Assembly (NCBI GenBank): GCA_963809825.1
Contig: CAWELJ010000007.1
Coordinates: forward strand, 33,342-97,341
Direction of reading: 5' to 3'
Origin: Bog-473 sp963809825
Lineage (GTDB): Bacteria > Actinomycetota > Acidimicrobiia > Acidimicrobiales > RAAP-2
Length of the DNA: 64,000 nt
Below the pieces are notes generated by a model, which saw nothing but the letters and a program-made list of their open reading frames with translations, had not been told where the DNA came from and did not search any database. Positions 35,515 to 44,381 of the stretch are shown here, one piece after another. Each line of letters begins with the position of its first letter. Positions within the stretch are counted from its first letter, which is position 1. Made by a program: the position numbers and the translations under genes.

Positions 35515-36576
35515 CTAGCGATGAGGTATTTCCTCTTCCTCATTGTGGTGCCTCTCCGCTGCTGCAATTTCGCTCGGAGCGCTCGATGCGACACCATCGC
35601 TCATGAGCGCCGGTAGCGAACCGTGATCCATAAGCTCTGAAATCGAAACGAAATGATTACGAGCGATCGAGTCTGGGATGAGCTCACCGATCCGGGAGAC
35701 CGCTTGGTGGACTGCTTCAGGTGCAGATAACGGGAATAGTACGACGACACGATCCTGAGGCACATCCAAGACAGGAAGCGTCCGTCCGAATTCGTCGAAG
35801 AGCACGGAGCGAAGACTCGCACGAAGGTCATGCGGACCAATGCTGACCGACACTGCGGGTATCGGCGGCAGTTTCCTTCCTACGCGCAACCGGAAGACAT
35901 CGAAGGCCATCGACAGAGGATCCACCACTGGTCGCACCGCGCTCCCGTCGACGTCGCGCCAATGCACGGGAACTTCGGCCACGCTTACACCCAAACGTCG
36001 AGCGAGGTCGAGCAAATCAACGTCGAATGCAAATCCCTCAACAACCATGCAATGGAAGAGAAGACGGGCCACTGGAGTGCGGAATGCCTTGAACCCGCAC
36101 TGGGTGTCGCCGACTCCCAAGCCTGTGAGGGTGTTAACCAGGCGATTGAAGGTTTTTCCCATCAAAGCACGCCGAAAGCTGTCACATTCGACACTCGATC
36201 CCGGTATGGAGCGAGAGCCAATTGCCATGTCGACATCGTCAATCGCCGCGACGAGAAGCGGGATCTGTTCAGGATCGACGGCCATGTCTGCGTCCATGAA
36301 TGCGACGACCGACGCATGCGCAGCCGCGATTCCGTCACGAATGGCCGCTCCCTTTCCAGAATTCACCTGGCGCCGCAAGACATGAAGATCCGTGAAGGTG
36401 AGGGCGAAGAGGTCCTCAGCACACTGCGCCGTGTTGTCGGAGCTGCCGTCGTCAACCACGATCAGTTCGGTTGAGGACGGATCTACTGCGCCTCTGACGA
36501 CAGCGCGTTCGAGTCGAGCGGCCTCTTCCAGAAGGCGCCCTTCCTCGTTGAATGCCGGCACGACGATGCTCAGCAT
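35515..36576 (-). CDS. GT2 glycosyltransferase, Alg5-like, with C-terminal extension
   Basis: A GT-A enzyme of about 353 residues. MLSIVVPAFNEEGRL starts the fold, VVDDGSSDNT and FMDADMAVDP (DxD) form the donor and metal site, and GDTQCGFKAF is typical of polyprenyl-phosphate glucose synthases. After the GT domain (to about residue 235) comes a cytoplasmic extension of about 115 residues that I do not recognise. ATG 36576 fits the family start; the frame is open to 36675. Separated from the next gene downstream by 54 bp, so probably one unit with it. Confidence 0.85.
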   Translation of the reverse strand: MLSIVVPAFNEEGRLLEEAARLERAVVRGAVDPSSTELIVVDDGSSDNTAQCAEDLFALTFTDLHVLRRQVNSGKGAAIRDGIAAAHASVVAFMDADMAVDPEQIPLLVAAIDDVDMAIGSRSIPGSSVECDSFRRALMGKTFNRLVNTLTGLGVGDTQCGFKAFRTPVARLLFHCMVVEGFAFDVDLLDLARRLGVSVAEVPVHWRDVDGSAVRPVVDPLSMAFDVFRLRVGRKLPPIPAVSVSIGPHDLRASLRSVLFDEFGRTLPVLDVPQDRVVVLFPLSAPEAVHQAVSRIGELIPDSIARNHFVSISELMDHGSLPALMSDGVASSAPSEIAAAERHHNEEEEIPHR

Positions 36577-37313
36577 GGGCTGGTCAACGGACAAGGTAGC
36601 GTTCCTCGCGACACTGAGCAGGGGAGCTACCCGTAGCGACGTGGCGCCGCTCGGTAGCCACTCGCATGCCTTCACCTGGCGAGTATCCCTCCCGCTTGAT
36701 GATCATCATCGGCCTTCCCCCGTACTTGCCCGCTCCGGACAACCGGCACACGATACTTGGTGTATCGAGGCTGTTTGAGGTATTTCGAGGGGCTGGGGGC
36801 GGGCCGGGGCGGTGGCCGGTCACCCTGGAGCCCCCAAGAGGTCCGCTGTTGGCCCAGTGACGGCCCCGAGACGGCCCCGAGACGGCCCCGAGACGGCGGG
36901 GGAGGGGATCCGAGACGCCCGACAACGGGGTCCACCGAGGTGGCTCCGAGTTGGTCCGTACGTCCAGCTGGTACGGCCCAGTGTTCGCGAACCTGGTGGG
37001 TGGACCGCATGACCGGAACGGCCAGTACGGCAGCGCCGAGGGACTCAGCGGTTGGCCGAACTCACTCGGACAGTCGCTCCTCGACGACCACTGGCACTTC
37101 GCCCCTCCCCAGGGAGCGTCCAAGCCTGTTCCAAGAGGTTTCCGACAGACCGACGTAGAGTGAGCCCTTGGTGACGGTGCGAGCAGCAGCAGGTGGAGGG
37201 CCTCGACCGACGGCACGGGAAGCGCGTCCGACCTCCGAAGTGTTGATCCCGAGAGGGCCTCGATCCCTACACTCGAGGTCGTCCGGAACGTCCTCATCGC
37301 ACAACCTTGTGGC
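36577..37313. other. Long intergenic region with tandem repeat and palindrome
   Basis: About 740 bp between divergent units, with no convincing gene. It holds three exact copies of an 11-bp unit, CGGCCCCGAGA (36861-36893), and a perfect inverted repeat CCGTAC-N9-GTACGG (36956-36976) that could be an operator. Short frames in this stretch are Pro/Arg/Gly-rich with no family likeness. Promoters for the GT2 gene and the flippase must lie here. Confidence 0.55.
36861..36893. repeat. Three tandem 11-bp repeats
   Basis: Three back-to-back exact copies of CGGCCCCGAGA, followed by a diverged fourth start. The unit length of 11 bp is close to one helical turn. Confidence 0.8.
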
Positions 37314-38585
37314 GTGGCAACCGTGACCGCACAAGAGCCAGAAGCGAGCTGCACGTGGGACCCGCCCATGAGACCAGCTGACCCCGTATCCCTGGGCAAA
37401 CAGGTGGCACGAGGCGGGGCATTGGTGTGGTGCGGAATGGTCGCCCTCGGCTTGTCGACGGTAATCCTGTTGGCCGTTCTCTCTCGACAACTGCACCAGC
37501 AAGGCTTCGCCGGGCTCTCAGCGGTGTTCGGGCTCTTGTTCATCGCGTCACTCATTCCGTCGGGCATTCCGTTGCGATCCGCTGCGCTGATAGCGGATGG
37601 AGCACCACCGCCGCGGATTACGCGGAAGATCGTGATCCCATCACTTCTCGCTGGGGCGGCCATCTCGCCACTGCTGGGATACCTGCTCGGGCTGCCCACG
37701 TTGAGCGTGACACTGATCGTCGCCCAGGTGCTTCTCTCATTTCCTCTGGCCATACGGCGCGGCGGGCTGATCGCATTCCACAGGTTCACTGCACTCGGCA
37801 CCAATATGCTGCTCGAGGCAATTCTGCGGGTGGCTCTTGGCTCTGTTGCCGGATTCCTATGGGGAATCAACGGCCTGGTGGCCGGTCTGGCTCTAGCGAC
37901 CCTCCTCGCGCTCCTCATCCTTCCAACCACGCCCGTCACCGCTGTTCAGCGACCAAGGCCCCTAACACCGATGTTTGACACGTGGTTCTCCGTCGTCTTG
38001 CTGGGGGTTCTGGTCCAGATGGACATCCTGCTGGCCGCACGGGCGCTATCGAGGACCGCTGCTGTTCAGTACGACGTTGCTGCGGTGCCAGCAAAGGGTG
38101 TGTACCTCGTGCTGGCGGCCGTGAGCTTGGTCGTGTTTCCCTACGTCCGCTCGAAGGCACAGGCGCGAAGCGTTGTTATCGGCGCGATGGCCACGATGGT
38201 GCTCGGGCTAGCGGTCACTTCCCTCCTGGTTGTCTTCCGCGGGGTGATCGGCCACATTCTCGGCCAGGCTTCTGCCCCGTTCTGGCTCCTCATCTGCTTA
38301 GGGTGCGCGATGTCGATCGCTGGTGCAACCGGCGTCATCGTGAACTGCGACGTTGCGCTCGGAATCGCTCGGCCGTGGCCGCCTCTACTGCTCGGTCTAT
38401 TTGCGCTATGCGCCATCTGGTTCTCGCGGCCTACTGCTGCCGCGCTCGGAGCGACGGTGCTCGGCGTGCAGGCGTTCACTTTGCTGCTCAGCCTGTGGGT
38501 GTGCCTTCATGGTCAACGAGGATCAGTGATGGATTCCAAACCTCCCGGTCCGGCGGCGTCGTCGCAGGGGTCAAATGCCCGTTGA
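37314..38585 (+). CDS. Polysaccharide flippase (Wzx/MATE-like)
   Basis: A 423-residue membrane protein with about 12 hydrophobic segments. The start VARGGALVWCGMVALGLS and the LVAGLALATLLALLIL-type helices resemble oligosaccharide flippases of the Wzx/MOP class. It would move lipid-linked glycan across the membrane, which fits the neighbouring glycosyltransferases. The annotated start is GTG 37314; ATG 37368, just before the first helix, is an alternative. The C-terminal tail is soluble and Pro/Ser-rich. Confidence 0.78.
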   Translation: MATVTAQEPEASCTWDPPMRPADPVSLGKQVARGGALVWCGMVALGLSTVILLAVLSRQLHQQGFAGLSAVFGLLFIASLIPSGIPLRSAALIADGAPPPRITRKIVIPSLLAGAAISPLLGYLLGLPTLSVTLIVAQVLLSFPLAIRRGGLIAFHRFTALGTNMLLEAILRVALGSVAGFLWGINGLVAGLALATLLALLILPTTPVTAVQRPRPLTPMFDTWFSVVLLGVLVQMDILLAARALSRTAAVQYDVAAVPAKGVYLVLAAVSLVVFPYVRSKAQARSVVIGAMATMVLGLAVTSLLVVFRGVIGHILGQASAPFWLLICLGCAMSIAGATGVIVNCDVALGIARPWPPLLLGLFALCAIWFSRPTAAALGATVLGVQAFTLLLSLWVCLHGQRGSVMDSKPPGPAASSQGSNAR

Positions 38586-38604
38586 GAGGTCCTCGATCAT
38601 GGCC

Positions 38605-39354
38605 TCATGGCCGATCTGCTGGCGGTGAGACCTCAATAATGCCGAGCTTGCCATCTCGAATGTCCACCGGTAATCCGTGATTTTCCATGACTTCGAGATA
38701 GCCAGCCAGTGCACCGTCAAATTTGGCGTTCGGAGTGCAGTCGTCCACGACGATGATGCCGCCGTGTGCCATTCGCGGAAGAACTTCCTCGAGTGATCGC
38801 ACCACAGGACGTTTGAGATCCACGTCGATGAGGCAGAAACTGATGTCCTTCAGTGGTTCAAAATCGAAGGTATTGACGTCGGCCTGCTGCGATGTCACTC
38901 GGCTCACGCGATTGTTGAACATGGTTTGGTCGAACCACTCCTTCCGGTAAGCCCGAAAAAGATCTGAGTAGAGACGGTGATCCTTGCCGCGAGCACTCTC
39001 TGCCGCGACGTCCTGCTCGGTGAAACCTGCAAACGTATCTATGCACACGTATGGACGGGAATCGAGGAGATCGTCCAGGTGCTTGTTGAGAAATACGGTC
39101 GTATGTCCGGCAGCACAGCCGATTTCCAGGATGGGACCGGTCAAACTGTGCGTTGCCGTGAGACACGAGACGAGCGTGGACAATTCACGCGGGCGAAACA
39201 TGTATTCATAGCGGTAGAATACGAATCGATGTAAGCCGGTTCGATACGCAATCGTCTTCAAGGTTGTCGCAAGAACGGTCTTAACCCTGGGCCGCACTGC
39301 CGTTATCCCGACTCCAGGAAAGGTGTTGACGGCAAGCTCGCCGTGTACTCGCAT
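38605..39354 (-). CDS. SAM methyltransferase, TylF/Methyltransf_24-like
   Basis: A 249-residue class I methyltransferase. GPILEIGCAAGHTTVFLNKH is motif I (about residue 72). CIDTFAGFTEQDV and IDVDLKRPVVRSLEEVLP, with the metal-binding-like pair in IIVVDDCTPN, follow the macrocin-type (TylF/MycF) O-methyltransferases that modify sugars. This fits a sugar-decorating role in the glycan locus. Convergent with the flippase with a 19-bp gap. No membrane segment. Confidence 0.83.
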   Translation of the reverse strand: MRVHGELAVNTFPGVGITAVRPRVKTVLATTLKTIAYRTGLHRFVFYRYEYMFRPRELSTLVSCLTATHSLTGPILEIGCAAGHTTVFLNKHLDDLLDSRPYVCIDTFAGFTEQDVAAESARGKDHRLYSDLFRAYRKEWFDQTMFNNRVSRVTSQQADVNTFDFEPLKDISFCLIDVDLKRPVVRSLEEVLPRMAHGGIIVVDDCTPNAKFDGALAGYLEVMENHGLPVDIRDGKLGIIEVSPPADRP

Positions 39355-39599
39355 CGGTGTGCGTCACGTCGAGCAGACTAGCGACTGTGGGTTCAGGTCG
39401 GAGTACTGGCCGACGACTTCGTACCCGGAATGGACCTCCGTTTCCTACCTCAATGAACCGCGAGCCGTCGCTCCGCTCAACGTGCGAGCTTCATGAATCG
39501 ACATGAAAGGGAAGCGTGGACGGTCGCAGGTCAGACTCAGTGCCGGCCGGGTATTCACACTGGGCCCCTTTCTGCACCAGAATACGGGGCCTCGGAACA
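39355..39599. other. Intergenic region, nothing recognised
   Basis: About 245 bp between a glycosyltransferase 3' end and a methyltransferase 5' end on the same strand. Promoter for the methyltransferase is expected. I see no RNA gene or repeat. Confidence 0.4.
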
Positions 39600-40520
39600 T
39601 CATCCGCCAGCGCGCCCCACGACTAGCTCCGCATAACCGGCAATAGCTCCGGCCCAAATCGCACGCACGGTCGTGAGCCGGCTGATCAACGGGGCGCGTG
39701 CAGGGAGGCACGCCATCGACGTCACCACGAGCCATACGGGGATGAAGAGGCCGACAGAGCTCACGCGGTGGAGCCCGCGACTGTGGCGAGCATGAAAGCG
39801 GATCCTCGAGAGCGCCATCTGCCGGGCACGCCCTTCACCATGGCTCACGGTTGCGCGCACCATCGCACGACCTGCACTCAGCCCAACCCAGCCGTAATGT
39901 CGGACTCGAGCATCCCTCACGACGATGGTTCGCAATCCACATTCCCTTATTCGCGCACCGAGATCTGCCTCCTCGTAGTGAATTGGAAAGCGTTGTTCAT
40001 CGAAACCACCCACCGCCTCCAGGACATCACGTGGCACCGCGAACGCATCCGGCATGTCCTCCGTGAGCCACGTCGACTCGCTCGGAAGCTCCGTTCCTCC
40101 ACTGAGTAGACATCGAGTGAATCCGGTCCAGGACGAACGTGTGATGCCTGCACACCAGATGGTTCCACCATCTCCGGCATAGATGATCGGGCCCGCGAGT
40201 CCGACGTCTCCAATCTCGAAGGAACGGGCGAGTTCGGCAATTGCCTTTGGTTCAACCACGTTGTCGTCGTCGATGAAGAAGGCAATATCCGACGACGACT
40301 CTTTCCAACCGACGTTCCTTGCTCCGGCCACGTTCAAGCCGAGTCCCGCTTGGATCACTCGGACGTGCAGTCCCTCGATCGGTTCCGGAGACGCGGATCC
40401 GGCCGGATCGTTGTCCACAACGACAACCTCATCCGGAACCCGTGTTCCCGTGCGCAAGGACAGCAGAAGCGCCCGTAGCATGTCCGGCCGACGATATGTC
40501 GGGATGACGACTGCAATCAT
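39600..40520 (-). CDS. GT2 glycosyltransferase, rhamnosyltransferase-like
   Basis: A 306-residue GT-A enzyme. IAVVIPTYRRPDMLRALL opens the fold; VVVDNDPAGS, GARNVGW and FFIDDDNVV (the DxD motif) form the donor site. VGGFDEQRFPIHYEEADL is the acceptor-site block common to rhamnosyl- and galactofuranosyl-transferases. Two weak hydrophobic stretches near the C-terminus may attach it to the membrane. It is the last gene before the element junction. Confidence 0.86.
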   Translation of the reverse strand: MIAVVIPTYRRPDMLRALLLSLRTGTRVPDEVVVVDNDPAGSASPEPIEGLHVRVIQAGLGLNVAGARNVGWKESSSDIAFFIDDDNVVEPKAIAELARSFEIGDVGLAGPIIYAGDGGTIWCAGITRSSWTGFTRCLLSGGTELPSESTWLTEDMPDAFAVPRDVLEAVGGFDEQRFPIHYEEADLGARIRECGLRTIVVRDARVRHYGWVGLSAGRAMVRATVSHGEGRARQMALSRIRFHARHSRGLHRVSSVGLFIPVWLVVTSMACLPARAPLISRLTTVRAIWAGAIAGYAELVVGRAGG

Positions 40521-40815
40521 CTTGTGCCGACCATCAATGCCCTGCGATCTGTGAATCTCTGGCTCCCGCGAATTCGCCTGCTGGTTCTTCGCAATCGAAA
40601 GATCACTTGGAGATGAAAGCTAACAGCGGGATGCGGCAAGGGGTAGGAGGCCCAGACAGCCGAAATGGGCCGGCCCCTGTGGTCGGCCGGGGTCGGCCAT
40701 GCGGTATCCCCGGATTGAGTAGCCTCTGGCTCAGTCGTTCCGGAACTGCTCGCAGTGTGTACGCAACGACCCAGGCGAGTACCGTGGTGCTTTGATTCAA
40801 GGTTCTGGCCAGGAA
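40521..40815. other. Upstream region of the original tRNA-Pro gene
   Basis: About 295 bp without a gene. It leads into the interrupted tRNA-Pro copy, so the native tRNA promoter should lie near its right end. Short frames inside are not credible. Confidence 0.4.
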
Positions 40816-40855
40816 CGGGCTGTGGCGCAGCTTGGTTAGCGCGCTTGACTGGGGG
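40816..40855 (+). repeat. attL: 5' half of tRNA-Pro, 40 bp
   Basis: Exact 40-bp copy of the 5' half of tRNA-Pro (acceptor 5' strand, D arm, anticodon arm up to GGGGG). The T arm is absent. Eight bases later the sequence CAGCCCG (40863-40869) could pair with the 5' CGGGCTG, so a truncated tRNA-like fold is possible, but it is unlikely to be charged. Confidence 0.88.
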
Positions 40856-40864
40856 ACGGAACCA

Positions 40865-40955
40865 GCCCGATGGCTCCCGGTGGCGCTAGATGGATTCCGC
40901 CAGGTGACGAGCTACTTCGCAGAATGGCCCGATGGCTCCCGGTGGCGCTAGATGG
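40865..40955. repeat. Two 29-bp direct repeats beside attL
   Basis: The 29-bp sequence starting GCCCGATGGCTCCCGG and ending GCGCTAGATGG occurs exactly at 40865-40893 and 40927-40955, 62 bp apart. The location beside the core site suggests binding sites for the integrase or a directionality factor. Confidence 0.75.
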
Positions 40956-40974
40956 GTGCAGATTCACCGCGGTT

Positions 40975-40994
40975 GTTAGCAAATCTGTTAGCAA
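40975..40994. promoter_or_regulatory. Left arm-type sites, two GTTAGCAA
   Basis: GTTAGCAA occurs at 40975-40982 and 40987-40994, 12 bp apart. The same octamer is paired at the right end, 11 bp apart, in the same orientation. This is the pattern expected of integrase arm-binding sites. Confidence 0.6.
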
Positions 40995-41020
40995 AGGGTG
41001 AGCTCAGACGTACGACCCGA

Positions 41021-41413
41021 TCAGCGGTTGAATATTTCGGGGTGGATCGGCCGCATGAACTCGACCATTGCAGTCCACCCTCTGTTCATTTGGTCGATAT
41101 CTTCGACGCTGTAGCCCTCGGAAAAATCCCGGACGCCTTCAATCATTTCTCTTGCCTCGGCATCGAGAAAGCCCGATGACATCATCGCCTCGCTGCCGCG
41201 GACGAGCTCGGACATACCCAGGAGCACCGGGTCCATCTCTGATTTGGCCGGCTCGCTGCCATCGTCGCGCGGAGAGAGGCAGTCCATCGTGTAGGTCATG
41301 GCCTCAGCCAGCCACTCCACATACTCATCCCACGCCCTAGCGAGCGGCCCGAAAACGTCCCGGGCCAAATCTTCGATGTTGTAGTCGTCGTTCTGTTTCG
41401 GTCGTCGGAGCAT
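41021..41413 (-). CDS. Hypothetical acidic protein beside attL
   Basis: A 130-residue soluble acidic protein, no recognised family. It is largely helical (e.g. ARAWDEYVEWLAEAMTYTM) with aromatic residues at regular spacing. It lies between the arm sites and the integrase on the same strand, where elements often encode a small directionality or maintenance factor, but nothing in it shows DNA binding. Confidence 0.6.
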   Translation of the reverse strand: MLRRPKQNDDYNIEDLARDVFGPLARAWDEYVEWLAEAMTYTMDCLSPRDDGSEPAKSEMDPVLLGMSELVRGSEAMMSSGFLDAEAREMIEGVRDFSEGYSVEDIDQMNRGWTAMVEFMRPIHPEIFNR

Positions 41414-41469
41414 CAGCGTCAGACACTGTAGATCGGACGCTAAGCGGCCGAGCCTTGACGGGGTATATG

Positions 41470-42631
41470 TCAGCTAGCCCCGCCGAGGATGAACGACGCC
41501 GTCAGGTTTGCGGCGTCCTGATCGACCTGCTGGCGTACGTGTTGGTACGTGTCGCCTGTGATCTGAATCGAGGAGTGCCCCAGGCGCTCGGACAGCACCT
41601 TGAGCGGGACGCCGGCCTCGAGGGACGCGGTGGCGTATGCGTGGCGGACATCGTGGAGCCGGATGGCAGGGAGGCCTGCCGACTTCACCTTCCGGGCGAA
41701 CGCTTGGGTGACGCGCTCGAGGGTGATGGGCGGCACCATCCTCCTTACCGAACACTAGGCCGGTGTCGGTCCATCCCGGCCCCCACGCCAGACGCTCCTT
41801 GGTTTGCTGGCGCTTCCATCCCTTGAGCGCCGCCACGGTCGCCGGGTCGAGCCCAATGGCCCTGGAGCTCGAGGCCGACTTGGGCGACGTGGTGACGACC
41901 TCATAGCCGACGCTGACCCGTGTCTGGGAGACGTTCAGTCGGCCGGCCTCGAGGTCTAGGTCCTCCCACCTGAGGCCGCACAGCTCGCCGCGGCGCATAC
42001 CGGTGGTGGCTGCCAGGAGCCAGAGCGCATAGAGCCGATCCTTCGCTACGAACGCCAGGAATGTCCGTAGCTGCTCGGGGGACCAGACATCGCGCTTGGA
42101 GCCACCCGGACGCGGACCGTCCGCCAGAGAGGCCACGTTCCGGGCGACCTTGCCCCACTTGACCGCGTCACCGAGGGCCTTGGAGATGGCGACGTGAATG
42201 GAATGGACGGTGGTGGGGGACAGGCCCTCGCCGCTGTTGACCTTCCCGGACTTGAGCAGGTCCCGGTAGCAGGCGTTCAGTTGGGGGGCGTCGAGCGCCT
42301 TGAGCGGGACGCCGCCAAGCCGCGGGATGACGTGGCTGTTGGTCAGGTTCCGGTAGAAACTGGCGGTCGTCGGCTTTAGCTTCCCGCCGGCCACCAGGTT
42401 GTCCAGAGAGGGGAGCCAGTCGTCCTTGAGGTACTCCCCGAAGGTCTGCTTCGTGGGGGCGATGTAGACGCCTTGGTCGATGGTGCGGACGGTTTCTTTG
42501 AGCTCGTCCTCGGCCGCCTTCTTCGTGGCGAAGCCGCCACGCCATACCTGCTTCGTCTTCCCCGTCGCTGGGTCAGAGACCCGGTAGACGATGCTGTAGG
42601 TAGCGCCGCGCTTGTGAATGGACCCTCTCAT
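41470..42631 (-). pseudogene. int: Tyrosine integrase, one-base frameshift
   Basis: Phage-type tyrosine recombinase. From ATG 42631 the protein has an N-terminal arm-binding domain (RGSIHKRGATYSIVYRV), a core-binding domain (TFGEYLKDDWLPSL), and the first catalytic Arg in TGMRRGELCGL. At about 41724-41740 the frame changes: reading from 41739 gives the rest, with HDVRHAY (His, Arg), LGHSS and the nucleophile Tyr in GDTYQHV, ending at 41470. Removing one base in the GCCGCCC stretch restores a full enzyme of normal length. So it is either a sequencing error or a recent inactivation that would fix the element in place. Its start overlaps the XRE gene stop (ATGA). Confidence 0.85.
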
Positions 42632-43362
42632 CTGCCCAGCCTTTCCGCTGCCCTGTCGGCAGCCTCTTCGATCGCCTGTTCCATCTCGGCCTCTAGTTCT
42701 CGGGTTACACGTCCCCGCACTGCTTGCACCTTGCCGGGGCGCTCAGCAGCTCGCCCCTCGCGCTCGTCGTGAAACGATCGTCCCCATATCCGTTGAGCGG
42801 CGAGCATCACGTCGCCCGGCGATACCCCCAACTGCGTGCGCTGTTCGAGCCGAGCGGCAACAGCCACGTCCATGGGGTCATCGTGGTGGAGGATCCTCTT
42901 CATCTCCCCGCGGGTGATGCCGGGTTCAAGTTCCCAACGCGCGCTCAGGTTCTCCACCAGGGCGGCGCGGTGCTGCGACAGGCTCGCGAGCACGGCCTCG
43001 CCCCTACGCGTGGCGTCCTTCAGTGTGGGCGATGTGTACTCAAGTCCCGAGTAGTCCTCGTCACCCTCGATGACAGCGCGCAGGTAGCCCGCGGCCCAGG
43101 AGGCCGAGTCGACGGCCACGGCATCACCGGGGGGGCCGATCAGGTCAGCCATAGAAACTCCCAGGGCTGCGCAGAGCACGACGGCTTCCGTGAGACGCAC
43201 GTTTCGTCGTCCCGTTTCCACCATGGTGACGGTCGCTCTGTCCCAGGTCAGGCCGTGGAGGCGGAGCTGAAAGGCCAGCTGCTCTTGCGTGAGCGACTTG
43301 GCCTGGCGGAGTCGGGAGACGTTGCTGGCTACTACCGACTCAAGCTGCGGGGGGCGCTCCAT
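42628..43362 (-). CDS. XRE-type repressor with long C-terminal domain
   Basis: A 244-residue protein. Residues about 12-70 are an XRE helix-turn-helix (RLRQAKSLTQEQLAFQLRL, then TVTMVETGRRNVRL). The rest is a helical domain of unknown fold with charged segments (DEREGRAAERPG). It is the natural candidate for the repressor that holds the element silent. The stop overlaps the integrase start, so the two are co-translated. Divergent from a second XRE gene across 128 bp. Confidence 0.82.
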   Translation of the reverse strand: MERPPQLESVVASNVSRLRQAKSLTQEQLAFQLRLHGLTWDRATVTMVETGRRNVRLTEAVVLCAALGVSMADLIGPPGDAVAVDSASWAAGYLRAVIEGDEDYSGLEYTSPTLKDATRRGEAVLASLSQHRAALVENLSARWELEPGITRGEMKRILHHDDPMDVAVAARLEQRTQLGVSPGDVMLAAQRIWGRSFHDEREGRAAERPGKVQAVRGRVTRELEAEMEQAIEEAADRAAERLGR

Positions 43363-43490
43363 GCCAACTAGCTTGCCACAGAATCTTGACTTTCACAACA
43401 TCACGGAGGGTCGGATATTGCTACGCCCCCTTCTCTTGTTAGCGTTCTGCCAGGCAACTAAGCGGGAAAGCGGGCTGGCACACTAGAGGG
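43363..43490. promoter_or_regulatory. Divergent control region between two XRE genes
   Basis: 128 bp between divergent regulators, arranged like a phage immunity region. A 9-bp palindrome, TGCCAGGCA (43448-43456), lies in it. Promoters for both directions are expected, but I cannot place -10/-35 boxes with confidence. Confidence 0.5.
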
Positions 43491-43736
43491 ATGCGAGCGA
43501 CCGTTGTAAATCACGACACGTATTCCCGCCTTCGTCAGTGGCGGATGGAGGCCGGCGTCACCCTCGAGGAGCTTGCTGGCCTCACGGGCTGGTCTGAGCC
43601 GTACCTATCCAGGGTGGAGCGGGGCGAGAGAAAGCTCAAGCCCCTGGACCGGGTCAGGCTGGCCCGCGCCGTTGGCGTACCGGTCGGGGCGCTTTTCGAG
43701 CCCGAGTTCCCTCAGCCAAATGGGGCGGTGTCGTGA
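43491..43736 (+). CDS. Small XRE regulator, Cro-like position
   Basis: An 81-residue XRE helix-turn-helix protein (LRQWRMEAGVTLEELAGLTG, then SEPYLSRVERGERKL). It is short and basic, with no second domain, and heads the long rightward gene chain. This is the position of a Cro-type regulator. The stop overlaps the next start as GTGA. Confidence 0.8.
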   Translation: MRATVVNHDTYSRLRQWRMEAGVTLEELAGLTGWSEPYLSRVERGERKLKPLDRVRLARAVGVPVGALFEPEFPQPNGAVS

Positions 43737-43951
43737 CGACTCTCGCCGACATCACCGCGCTGCCGCCCACGCTGAAGGACGCCGAAGCGGCCGACATCTG
43801 GGGCATCAGTGCCGATTCGCTGGGGGAGCAGGCTCGCAACAACTGTGCGCCCGTTCCGCCCCTGTATCTCGGTCGTAGCCGCCGCTGGCCGACAGTCCTC
43901 GTACTCCGCTCGGTCGGGATTGAGTGGAGCCCCCAGGCGGTAGGGCCATGA
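43733..43951 (+). CDS. Small helix-turn-helix protein, excisionase-like
   Basis: A 72-residue protein with a MerR/AlpA-type winged-helix look: LKDAEAADIWGISADSL for the helix-turn-helix and PPLYLGRSRRWPTVLVL for the wing. Proteins of this kind act as excisionases or small activators in integrative elements. Starts with GTG overlapping the previous stop; stop overlaps the next ATG. Confidence 0.65.
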   Translation: MTTLADITALPPTLKDAEAADIWGISADSLGEQARNNCAPVPPLYLGRSRRWPTVLVLRSVGIEWSPQAVGP

Positions 43952-44175
43952 ATGGCGAATGCGGCCCGAGGGCCGCATCCCAGATCACCGCCGGCAAGCG
44001 AGACCAGAACCAGGCTACCACCAGTCCGCGTCACCAACTGGCCGTCGCTCGTGCGAACGCCCTCGTCGTCGACCTAGTTGCCGCGGCCGATGGCATATTC
44101 GAGCCGACGCAAACGGTGCTCGATGCCCTGGCAGGTCTAGCGGTTTCGCTCGCTTTCGATCTGAGGGCAGCATGA
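43948..44175 (+). CDS. Hypothetical 75-aa protein
   Basis: No recognised family. The start MNGECGPRAASQ and a helical Ala/Leu-rich second half (LVVDLVAAADGIFE ...) are seen. Translation is coupled at both ends by ATGA overlaps (43948 and 44172), the main support for the gene. Confidence 0.6.
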   Translation: MNGECGPRAASQITAGKRDQNQATTSPRHQLAVARANALVVDLVAAADGIFEPTQTVLDALAGLAVSLAFDLRAA

Positions 44176-44381
44176 CGCTCCCGACGATGCTCCTCGAGCT
44201 CGACCCTAGAGAGCTCCGTGACCTCGCCGCGGCGATCGAGGGCCAGTCGGCCAGCGCGCGGGCGCGGGCGCGGCTGACCGACGCCGGTAGAGCCGAGCTG
44301 GCGGACCTACTGATCCGAGGCGACCGGCCGACCATTGGATGGTGGAAGCGTCAACTTCCGTCGCTGGGGGAGAGGCCATGA
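44172..44381 (+). CDS. Hypothetical 69-aa protein
   Basis: No recognised family. The sequence LPTMLLELDPRELRDLAAAI suggests a helical, charged protein with an Arg-rich middle (ARARARLTDAGR). It ends in WWKRQLPSLGERP. Coupled by ATGA overlaps at both ends, as part of the same chain. Confidence 0.6.
   Translation: MTLPTMLLELDPRELRDLAAAIEGQSASARARARLTDAGRAELADLLIRGDRPTIGWWKRQLPSLGERP

Noticed and set aside
36757..37158. 133-codon plus-strand frame in the intergenic region
   Set aside because: Pro/Arg/Ser/Thr-rich, crosses the tandem repeat, no motif, no ribosome-binding site.
40865..40955. CRISPR array
   Set aside because: Only two 29-bp repeat copies with one spacer-size gap, next to an attachment core and far from any cas gene.
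41724..41745. Programmed frameshift in the integrase
   Set aside because: No convincing slippery heptamer or following structure is seen. An indel is simpler, given the other frameshifted genes.
44339..44377. Upstream extension of the DUF3631 gene
   Set aside because: ATG 44378 overlaps the previous stop in the same way as its neighbours, and the added 13 residues overlap the previous gene.
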